DNA of 64,000 nucleotides, taken from an uncultured Clostridia bacterium. GTDB taxonomy: Bacteria > Bacillota > Clostridia > TANB77 > CAG-508. Location of the stretch: NCBI GenBank assembly GCA_934169575.1, contig CAKPOA010000006.1, positions 4,467 through 68,466 of the forward strand, given 5' to 3'. Numbering within the stretch: the stretch's first letter is position 1; each line of letters opens with the position of its first letter. Both the position numbers and the translations under genes were made by a program. Shown here one piece after another: positions 24,130 through 30,711 of this stretch. The notes under the pieces are model-generated. The model saw nothing but the letters and a program-made list of their open reading frames with translations. It did not search any database and had not been told where the DNA came from.

Positions 24130-25359
24130 TTAACTGTAAAAAAATTCTTTTATTCTTGTAATTGCTATTTTTAGAATACTTTCTTTAGAATTTGTATCAA
24201 TTCTACTTGAAACATTTTTAGTATATGGTCTTGCTGCTATATATCTAATTAATGCATAACAAGTTCTATATTCAGGTTTTACAGAGCTTATAGCTCTACC
24301 TGTAGAAATTTTTACTGGTATATTTAATGCAATTTTTCCAGCCACATCACTTTTTATTATATTTGTTATTCCCTGACCTGTTAATATTACATTATTAATT
24401 CTTGATTTAACTCCTTGGTTTGTTACATTTTTATTTACTAAAGAAAATATTTCTTCAATCCTTGCTTCCATTATTTCTATTAGTTCTGAACTTTTTATAA
24501 CCTTGTTTTTTCTTTCATTTTTACATGTATTTAGCATTATTTCATTATCATTATCAATAAATGATTTTAATGCAAATCCATATTGTCTTTTTAATTTATC
24601 TGCTTCTTCTTCAGAAATTGCAAGTACTAATGCTATATCATTTGTGATATTGTCACCTCCTAATGGTATAGTATCTGTATATATAAATTTATTTCCTTCA
24701 AATACACCTATATCAGTATTTCCTGCTCCAACATCTAATAACATTATATTATCATGTAGTTCATTTTTGTCTAACATTAAATTTCTTTCTGCAAGTGTTA
24801 CTGGAACTAATCCATCTATTTCTATTCCAGTTTTTTTCAATATTCCTGTTAATCTTTTTACATATTCTTTTTCAGCTAGTATAACTTGTGCATTTACAGT
24901 AAAGCTAGAACTTAGATTTCCAATTGGATCTGTTGTGACTTTGCCATCATCTAATACAATTTCATCTACAACCACATCAACTATCGTTTGCTGTTCTGGT
25001 ACTTCAATATCTTTAACTTGTAAAAGTGCATTTTGTAAATCTTTTTGTGTTATACCTGTAAATTTATCTTTAACTTCTTTTAATATACTATTTTGTACTA
25101 TTGTTACATATTTACCAGGAATAGTTAAATATGCTGAATTTATTTTAAAGCCTACTTCATCTTCTGCTTCTTTTATAGTTTCTGAAATACTTGTACATAT
25201 TGCTTCTTCATTAACTATCTTTCCTTTTTTCAATCCGTTACATTTACAAGTGGTAGTGCATAAGATTTCTATCTGACCAAAATTGTTTACTTCCCCGAGT
25301 ATTGTACAAACTTTTGATGTTCCTATGTCAATACCAACTATGACATCACCCACTGCCAA
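24130..25359 (-). CDS. ftsA: Cell division protein FtsA
   Basis: 409 residues, actin-like membrane tether of FtsZ. It shows the phosphate loop VGIDIGTSKVCTILGE, the SHS2-type 1C domain near 85-165, LLDVGAGNTDIGVF and a final amphipathic helix ESILKIAITRIKEFFYS that should bind membrane. The start is TTG, 7 bases after GGAGG. A good promoter lies upstream, so ftsA-ftsZ may be transcribed apart from the sbp/DUF881 genes. Confidence 0.93.
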   Translation of the reverse strand: MAVGDVIVGIDIGTSKVCTILGEVNNFGQIEILCTTTCKCNGLKKGKIVNEEAICTSISETIKEAEDEVGFKINSAYLTIPGKYVTIVQNSILKEVKDKFTGITQKDLQNALLQVKDIEVPEQQTIVDVVVDEIVLDDGKVTTDPIGNLSSSFTVNAQVILAEKEYVKRLTGILKKTGIEIDGLVPVTLAERNLMLDKNELHDNIMLLDVGAGNTDIGVFEGNKFIYTDTIPLGGDNITNDIALVLAISEEEADKLKRQYGFALKSFIDNDNEIMLNTCKNERKNKVIKSSELIEIMEARIEEIFSLVNKNVTNQGVKSRINNVILTGQGITNIIKSDVAGKIALNIPVKISTGRAISSVKPEYRTCYALIRYIAARPYTKNVSSRIDTNSKESILKIAITRIKEFFYS

Positions 25360-25396
25360 GATAATTCCTCCATTTTTTTTGATTTTTGTTATTATT

Positions 25397-25425
25397 TTTA
25401 TATTACATTTTTAGACAATTGTCAA
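25397..25425 (-). promoter_or_regulatory. Sigma-A promoter of ftsA-ftsZ
   Basis: Consensus TTGACA, 17 bases, TATAAA on the minus strand, about 40 bases upstream of ftsA. Confidence 0.8.
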
Positions 25426-25537
25426 TAGTTTTTGTAATATTTTTGAAATATTTTTGACATATTATTGTAATATTATTTCAATCTATTTTGTTTTATTTTT
25501 TAAAACTGTTTACCACCATTGATTTTCAAGATGTATT

Positions 25538-25921
25538 TTACATAACTTGTTCTTTTTTCTTTTTCTTTCTTTCTTCAATTTTTTGTGACCATTTATCTAT
25601 ATAATATTTTCTAATAATTGTCAAGTTTATAAACATTCTTCCTACAAATACAACTATTGCTGCTAAATATATATCAACATCAAGTTTATTTCCCAAATAA
25701 GTCAATAATATAGATAATATTGCATTACAGAAAAAACCTGATATAAATACTTTTAAATTAAATTCACCTTTTAAAACTCCTGTAATTCCACCAAATACAG
25801 AATCTAAAGCTGCAATTATTGCTATTGCCAAATAACTTGAATATGAATATGAAATTATAGGCAAATTAATTCCAACTAAAGCTCCTAAAATACAACCAAT
25901 TAATATAGCTATAAATGCCAT
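25538..25921 (-). CDS. sbp: Small basic protein (DUF1290 family)
   Basis: 127 residues from MAFIAILIG, with AAAGGGTGA upstream. Three to four membrane helices, the Asp-containing AALDSVFGGITG motif near 40 and a very basic tail (KIEERKKKKKEQ). This family sits between DUF881 genes and ftsA in Clostridia and in Bacillus (sbp). Its function is not established. The gene order here supports a link to division or sporulation septation. Confidence 0.88.
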   Translation of the reverse strand: MAFIAILIGCILGALVGINLPIISYSYSSYLAIAIIAALDSVFGGITGVLKGEFNLKVFISGFFCNAILSILLTYLGNKLDVDIYLAAIVVFVGRMFINLTIIRKYYIDKWSQKIEERKKKKKEQVM

Positions 25922-25935
25922 TTTAATCACCCTTT

Positions 25936-26634
25936 CTAATTTTCTTCAATATATTTTGTTGTTATTTCTTCATCATATTTTTGAATGTTAACTTTCTTTT
26001 TTTCCTCTATTTTTATTTGTTGTCCTAAACTAGTTATTTTCTCAGCATATCCACCATTTCCAATTAATGAGCTTTTTAGATATTCAGAATTTCCTATAGC
26101 CTTTATTTCATATGGTGAAGTTACCCTCTGACTATTGACTTTGATAAATGAATTATTTATTAATGTAATATATGTATTATTTATTACTCTTTGATTATTT
26201 ATAGAAATTGCTTCTGCTCCAGCATCTCTTAAATAATTTACTATTATCATTAATTCTTCTGCACTTATTTTTTGTTCTGAATTATCATTATCTTGTAGAG
26301 TTATAATAACTCCTTGTCCTTCAACATCAGTTTTTCCCAGCATTAAATTTAAATTTGCAAGTTCATCTTCAAGATTTTGTTTTGTTTGACTATCTGATGA
26401 AGATTGCTCTTTATATTTATTTAAAGTTTGTTCTGTCTCTTGATATTTCTGCTCTGTTTCTTCATATTTTGCTTTCCAGTTTGCAAGTTCTTGTTTTAAA
26501 TCTTCTTCTCTCATTGTTTCAATTGATGATATATCTGTTTCATATACAATTTTAAATTGCATAAACATTATCATAACAAGAATAAAACATGCTATTCCAG
26601 CAGTAATTATTATTGAAATCTTTCCTTTCTTCAT
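25936..26634 (-). CDS. DUF881 family membrane protein
   Basis: 232 residues. One N-terminal membrane helix (about 8-27), a coiled coil (about 40-90, ELANWKAKYEETEQKY) and a C-terminal alpha/beta domain with the family blocks GVIITLQDN, LMIIVNYLRDAGAEAISINNQRV and SPYEIKAIGN. Extracytoplasmic after the helix. DUF881 proteins are predicted to be division-associated from their constant neighbourhood with ftsQ/ftsA. It is paired with a second DUF881 gene 15 bases upstream. Confidence 0.88.
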   Translation of the reverse strand: MKKGKISIIITAGIACFILVMIMFMQFKIVYETDISSIETMREEDLKQELANWKAKYEETEQKYQETEQTLNKYKEQSSSDSQTKQNLEDELANLNLMLGKTDVEGQGVIITLQDNDNSEQKISAEELMIIVNYLRDAGAEAISINNQRVINNTYITLINNSFIKVNSQRVTSPYEIKAIGNSEYLKSSLIGNGGYAEKITSLGQQIKIEEKKKVNIQKYDEEITTKYIEEN

Positions 26635-26649
26635 AGTTTTCCCTCATTT

Positions 26650-27360
26650 CTATAATACAGATTTTGCATATTTAAAACTCATAATTCCAGTATATTTTGG
26701 AATACTAATTTTATCTCTTTTTTTAAATTCAGTTTTGACATTATAATCACCTAAAATGCTTAAATATCCACCTGCTCTATTTAAAGTTGATAAAAGTTCC
26801 GGATAACCTATAGCATTTATTGTAAATGGTGATGTTACTTTTTCTCCATTTACAGTTATAACATTACCATCACAATTTATGGCAGTTGTTCCTACAATTC
26901 TTTTTCCATTTATTTCAATTGCTTCTGCTCCAGCATTTTTAAGTTCATTTACAACATTTAATAAATCTGTATTATGTATTAGTAAATCTTCAACTTTTAA
27001 TGTACTTGAAGATGCGACACCATCTGCTAAAGTTATTGATGCACCAGTTCCTTTTACATCTGTTAGTCCAAGTAAAACATTTGCTTCTTTTATCTGTTTT
27101 TCTAAATTTTTAAGTTCTTCATTATTATTTGTAGCATTTTCTCTTGTCTTTTCCAACTCACTTTCAGTTTTTTGTAATTTTTCATAAGAATTCTCATATT
27201 TTTCTTTCATCTTCAATACTTGTGTTTTAAGCTCGCTTTCTTCTTGTTTAACTCCAACTGTTGTACCATTATTATTAACAGTTTTAATTTGAACAACTAT
27301 TCCTATTGTTAATATAAAGCACATTATCCCTATAATTACATATTGCATTTTTTTACTCAT
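26650..27360 (-). CDS. DUF881 family membrane protein (second copy)
   Basis: 236 residues from MSKKMQYVIIG, chosen for GAAAGGAG 6 bases upstream. Same plan as the next gene: membrane helix (8-26), coiled coil (40-90) and DUF881 domain with GASITLADG, LLNVVNELKNAGAEAIEINGKRI and SPFTINAIGYPE. The two proteins are about one third identical by eye, an old duplication. They may form a heterodimer through the coiled coils. Confidence 0.88.
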   Translation of the reverse strand: MSKKMQYVIIGIMCFILTIGIVVQIKTVNNNGTTVGVKQEESELKTQVLKMKEKYENSYEKLQKTESELEKTRENATNNNEELKNLEKQIKEANVLLGLTDVKGTGASITLADGVASSSTLKVEDLLIHNTDLLNVVNELKNAGAEAIEINGKRIVGTTAINCDGNVITVNGEKVTSPFTINAIGYPELLSTLNRAGGYLSILGDYNVKTEFKKRDKISIPKYTGIMSFKYAKSVL

Positions 27361-27376
27361 AAAACTCTCCTTTCTA

Positions 27377-28420
27377 TCATTCTTCTCTAAAATACGCCTT
27401 AAATCCATTATTAAAATCACCATTTACAAATATTTTCCCGCTTTTTTCTTTTTCACTTTTTAATATTGTTTGAACATATAGCATTTTATTTGTGATATTA
27501 CTACTATCTCCTAAAAATACTTGTTTTTTTTGATTTTCCATTTCTAATACATATTCTTCATTTTCAATTTTTATTTTTGTTATTTCATCATATAAACTTA
27601 ATTTTTTTGCACTATCTATTATTTTTAAAATTGCATTAATATTCTCAATATCATCATTAGAAATTCTTTTATCATTTAATAAATTTTCTTGCTCTGTTTT
27701 AAGTCCTTCTATTAATGGAACATTTGCTTTTTGGCTTGACTTTTCTAATATATATCCCTGATAATCTAGATATACATAACTATCTATTACTTGAATTTGA
27801 TATGCAACACTTCTTTCTTCAATATCTATTTCTATTGTTGTTGGAAGTTTTCTTTTAATTACAACACTGTTTATATATGGGTTGGTTTTTATTTTTTCAG
27901 CAATATCTTTTTTATTATTTTTAAATATATTATTTTCCATCTTTAATTCTGACAAACTAATTATTGTTTCAGTTTCTATTTTTTTATTTCCTTCTACAAC
28001 TATTTCATTTATATTAAATATTGGTGATACAAATGCAAATATAATTGTTGCAATTATTATCAAAAGCAAAAGCAATATTTTTATAAATTTACTACTTTTT
28101 TTCTTTCTCTTCTTTTTATTTTGATTTTTGTAATTATTATTTTTTTTCTTACTTTTGTTTGCTTTTTTAGGCATTTCTGAATTTGAATTTTGTTTTATTG
28201 GATCTTTTACAACTTTTATTTTATCTAAACCTAATATCATATAATCTTTTTCATCATTCTGTTTTTGTTTTTTATTTAATGTATTTGTTTCTTTTTTATC
28301 ACTTACTTTATTTCTTGTTGTTTTCCCATTTATCCTTTTTGTGACAAAAACTTGCTTGCCGTTTGCACTCATCTCACTTGTATCGTCTTCTTCAAAATAT
28401 AAAAAATCATCTTTTTTCAT
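27377..28420 (-). CDS. divIB: Cell division protein DivIB/FtsQ
   Basis: 347 residues from MKKDDFLYF, with AAAGGTGG upstream. A long, highly charged cytoplasmic tail (1-110, many Lys/Asn), one membrane helix near 115-135, then a POTRA domain (FNINEIVVEGNKKIETETI) and the FtsQ beta domain. It localises to the septum and regulates peptidoglycan synthesis by FtsW/PbpB. The cytoplasmic tail is longer than in Bacillus. It is the first gene of the division cluster seen here. Confidence 0.88.
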   Translation of the reverse strand: MKKDDFLYFEEDDTSEMSANGKQVFVTKRINGKTTRNKVSDKKETNTLNKKQKQNDEKDYMILGLDKIKVVKDPIKQNSNSEMPKKANKSKKKNNNYKNQNKKKRKKKSSKFIKILLLLLIIIATIIFAFVSPIFNINEIVVEGNKKIETETIISLSELKMENNIFKNNKKDIAEKIKTNPYINSVVIKRKLPTTIEIDIEERSVAYQIQVIDSYVYLDYQGYILEKSSQKANVPLIEGLKTEQENLLNDKRISNDDIENINAILKIIDSAKKLSLYDEITKIKIENEEYVLEMENQKKQVFLGDSSNITNKMLYVQTILKSEKEKSGKIFVNGDFNNGFKAYFREE

Positions 28421-28440
28421 CAAATTCACCACCTTTATTT

Positions 28441-29352
28441 TTATTGTAATACTGCCCCTATTATTCCAGCATCATTTTCAAATTTTGCTATTTCAATTTT
28501 AGGAATATATGATTTATAAAATGCATATTTTTTCTTTTCCATTTTATTTACAAGACTTTCATACATCCATTGTTTAAAATATGAAAAACTTCCACCAATA
28601 CAAATTGCTTCTGGCAAAAATAAATCTATTAAATTTGAAAAACCAATTACTAGATTATCTGTAAATTCATCCATTGCTTTTTGTATATTTTTGTTATCAA
28701 TATTTTCTTTAACCAAATCACTAAAATATTTTTTCTCTAATATATTTTCATCATTGTAAATATTCTCTAATTCCTTAATAACTTTGTTTTTTAAAGCACT
28801 CATTGCAGCATATTTTTCAAAGCATCCTTTTTTCCCACAGTTACACAATATTCCATTTTTTTCAATTACCATATGCCCTATTTCAAACCCTAAACCATTT
28901 CTTGCAGCTAATAATTTATTATCTAAAAATACAGCACCACCAACTCCTGTACCTAAACATAAAAATATACAATCTTTATAATTTTTTAATGAACCATATT
29001 TTTTTTCTGCAAGTGCTGCAGCATTTCCATCATTTATAGCTTTTACTTTTGTTTTAAAAAATTTTTCCAAACTTGAAAAATCAATTTCTTTTATACCTAA
29101 ATTATCTAATTTCATAGATTTCGTACCATATGCAATTCCAGGTACACTTATTCCAATTAATTCAATATGTTCTTTATATTTATTTACTAATTCACCTATA
29201 TTTTCTTCTAATAACCTAATGATTTTTTCTGTTTTTTCATCTTCTTTTTTATTTATTGTTTGTATTAATATTTCTTTTTTTTCTGCTATTTTTCCATTAT
29301 TTACAAGTCCTATTCCTATATGACTTCCACCTATATCTACTCCTATTTTCAT
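28441..29352 (-). CDS. ROK family sugar kinase (glucokinase-like)
   Basis: 303 residues from MKIGVDIGGSHIG, the usual family start. The ATP loop is DIGGSHIGIGLV, the catalytic Asp is in INDGNAAAL near 105, followed by GTGVGGAVF, and the ROK zinc site is GHMVIEKNG then CNCGKKGCFE near 160-172. It should phosphorylate glucose or a related hexose with ATP. No HTH domain, so it is a kinase, not a repressor. It lies 20 bases upstream of divIB in the same direction and may share its transcript. Confidence 0.85.
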   Translation of the reverse strand: MKIGVDIGGSHIGIGLVNNGKIAEKKEILIQTINKKEDEKTEKIIRLLEENIGELVNKYKEHIELIGISVPGIAYGTKSMKLDNLGIKEIDFSSLEKFFKTKVKAINDGNAAALAEKKYGSLKNYKDCIFLCLGTGVGGAVFLDNKLLAARNGLGFEIGHMVIEKNGILCNCGKKGCFEKYAAMSALKNKVIKELENIYNDENILEKKYFSDLVKENIDNKNIQKAMDEFTDNLVIGFSNLIDLFLPEAICIGGSFSYFKQWMYESLVNKMEKKKYAFYKSYIPKIEIAKFENDAGIIGAVLQ

Positions 29353-29395
29353 ATTTATTAACATTCCTCCATTAAGCCTTAAATTATATGTCCAT

Positions 29396-29425
29396 ATTAT
29401 ACCACTTTATCATTCATCTTGTAAA
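29396..29425 (-). promoter_or_regulatory. Promoter upstream of the ROK kinase
   Basis: TTTACA, 18 bases, TATAAT on the minus strand, about 45 bases before the start codon. Confidence 0.65.
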
Positions 29426-29462
29426 TATTTTTTTTACTTTTTTCTTCATATTATTTATTTTT

Positions 29463-29493
29463 TATACAAAAAAAATCGGCATTTCCGCCGATT
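29463..29493 (-). terminator. Terminator of the tRNA(CAU) gene
   Basis: AATCGGC pairs with GCCGATT, followed by eight T on the minus strand, starting 6 bases past the tRNA 3' end. Confidence 0.88.
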
Positions 29494-29498
29494 AAGTT

Positions 29499-29575
29499 TG
29501 GTGCTCCCTCAAGGATTTGAACCTTGGACCCACCGGTTATGAGCCGGTTGCTCTGACCAACTGAGCTAAGGGAGC
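29499..29575 (-). tRNA. tRNA with CAU anticodon (Met, or Ile2 if lysidine-modified)
   Basis: 77 bases with encoded CCA. Acceptor GCTCCCT/AGGGAGC, D arm AGCTCAGTTGGTCAGAGC, anticodon loop CTCATAA closed by ACCGG/CCGGT, and T arm with GGTTCAAATCC. Elongator tRNA-Met and tRNA-Ile2 both carry CAU and cannot be told apart here. It is not an obvious initiator, since the first acceptor pair G-C is matched. Confidence 0.93.
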
Positions 29576-29592
29576 TTTTTGCTACGTTTTTT

Positions 29593-29621
29593 AGTATACA
29601 TTACTTTTTTATATTTGTCAA
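29593..29621 (-). promoter_or_regulatory. Promoter of the tRNA(CAU) gene
   Basis: Consensus TTGACA, 17 bases, TATACT on the minus strand, ending 18 bases upstream of the tRNA. Confidence 0.8.
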
Positions 29622-29661
29622 TAGTTTTTTTATATTTTTTTCAAAAATTTTTCGCTACTTA

Positions 29662-29690
29662 TTGCAAATTTTTTCGCTTTATTGTATAAT
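29662..29690 (+). promoter_or_regulatory. Promoter of the tRNA-Gly gene
   Basis: TTGCAA, 17 bases, perfect TATAAT on the plus strand, ending 16 bases before the tRNA. Confidence 0.8.
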
Positions 29691-29706
29691 TAATTTATAA
29701 ATTTTT

Positions 29707-29781
<75 letters not shown>

Positions 29782-29818
29782 TGACGAATCTGTTCGAACT
29801 TTTTGAATAGAGATACAA

Positions 29819-29850
29819 ATATCATTCTGAAAAGGATGGTATTTTTTTTT
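29819..29850 (+). terminator. Terminator of the tRNA-Gly gene
   Basis: ATATCATTC and GGATGGTAT form nine pairs including G-U, followed by nine T. Confidence 0.8.
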
Positions 29851-29855
29851 GCCAA

Positions 29856-30063
29856 AATATCATCCGATGGAAAGGATGGTGTTTTAAAATGAAGATAATT
29901 AAAGAAGAATTACAATTGTAAAAGTCAATACAAAATTGATAAAAAAATTTAAAATTAAATTGATAAAAAAATTACAATATTCGCCTTGCTTTTTTGTGTA
30001 AAACAGAGTATAATTTAAACATCCTTTTCATAAAGGAAATCTTTTTGAAGGGGGTGATGCTAT
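29856..30063 (+). other. Leader region with a second, similar hairpin and a 10-codon frame
   Basis: AATATCATCC and GGATGGTGTT (about 29857-29884) form a second hairpin that echoes the preceding terminator, but lacks a T-tract. It ends in a good ribosome site (AAAGGATGG) before a 10-codon frame MKIIKEELQL at 29889-29921. The rest is A/T-rich and contains the promoter of the next small gene. The 10-codon frame may be a gene remnant or a leader peptide; there is no way to decide from this sequence. Confidence 0.4.
29986..30014 (+). promoter_or_regulatory. Promoter of the 35-codon gene
   Basis: TTGCTT, 17 bases, perfect TATAAT on the plus strand, 49 bases before the start codon. Confidence 0.7.
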
Positions 30064-30171
30064 ATGACCAATGCAGAACTAATCTTAAAATTAGTTGAAA
30101 TGCTTATTGAATCTGAAAAGAAACAACAAGCAGAAAAAGCTAATGGACAGAATGGTCAGAACAGGGATTAG
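30064..30171 (+). CDS. 35-residue small protein of unknown function
   Basis: The reading frame MTNAELILKLVEMLIESEKK continues with QQAEKANGQ and ends NGQNRD. The first half should form an amphipathic helix, the second is polar and flexible. Support for a real gene: a strong GAAGGGGGTGA ribosome site, a promoter with perfect TATAAT upstream and a rho-independent terminator 16 bases after the stop. No membrane segment and no Cys. No homologue is recognised. It could be a small regulator, an antitoxin-like partner or a phage-derived peptide, without evidence for any of these. Confidence 0.6.
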   Translation: MTNAELILKLVEMLIESEKKQQAEKANGQNGQNRD

Positions 30172-30186
30172 TACATAACTAATCAT

Positions 30187-30226
30187 AAAGGGATAGTAAC
30201 TTCCATTTGCTATTCCTTTATTTTTA
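30187..30226 (+). terminator. Terminator of the 35-codon gene
   Basis: AAAGGGATAG pairs with CTATTCCTTT (one G-U) and is followed by ATTTTT. Confidence 0.85.
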
Positions 30227-30227
30227 T

Positions 30228-30266
30228 ACAAAACAAAAGAGATGCCTTCTTCCATTGCACCTCTTT
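30228..30266 (-). terminator. Terminator downstream of the broken small gene
   Basis: AAAGAGGTGC pairs with GCATCTCTTT (one G-U) on the minus strand, followed by TGTTTTG. It is placed 110 bases past the stop of the interrupted gene. Confidence 0.65.
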
Positions 30267-30376
30267 CTAACTATATGACTTCTGCAGAACTTTAGTCAAA
30301 TTTTAAGCTATTTATATTTTACTACGAAAAAATGAATTTGTCAAACGATTTTCAAACTTTTTTTCAATTTCTATAT

Positions 30377-30643
30377 TTATTCTGCACTTTTTAATTTCTT
30401 TATCTTTTTCTCATTTTCTTTGATAACTCCATCACAATATTTTTCAAGCATTCTCAATCTATCAACCGATAATAACTTTAAAGCTTCTACATTTCCATCT
30501 ATTTCTTCAAGAAAATTCTTTTTATTTATAACATTATCAATATCAGCAGAATCCACTTTCAAATCTTCAAAGAAGTTTTTTGGTGATGTACTATGTCATA
30601 ATGTTTTCTTGTATTTGATTTGTATTCCTTTTTTCTCATCCAT
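30377..30643 (-). pseudogene. Small charged protein gene interrupted by an in-frame TGA
   Basis: A strong AGGTGGTG ribosome site precedes ATG at 30643. The frame reads MDEKKGIQIKYKKTL, hits TGA at 30596-30598, then continues in the same frame for 72 codons (HSTSPKNFFEDLKVDSAD, ending EKKIKKLKSAE). The downstream part can only start at a TTG without a ribosome site, so it looks like one gene of about 88 codons with a nonsense mutation. Other genes here end in TGA, so the codon is a stop. The C-terminal part is a charged helix. Function unknown; possibly a mobile-element relic. Another reading frame over the 5' part (MRKKEYKSNTRKHYD) is also open for about 26 codons. Confidence 0.6.
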
Positions 30644-30711
30644 GTTTTTTCACCACCTCTCTTTAGTAAAATATTTAATGCAATTCTATCATTTATTCTA
30701 TTTTTTCAATA

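Noticed and set aside
24503..25276. 257-codon plus-strand open frame over ftsA
   Set aside because: Composition is that of an antisense shadow (Ser/Ile/Phe-rich) of a well-supported gene, with no ribosome site.
30377..30562. Stand-alone 61-residue protein from a TTG start
   Set aside because: No Shine-Dalgarno site. The good site and ATG lie upstream in the same frame before a TGA, so it is treated as part of a broken gene.
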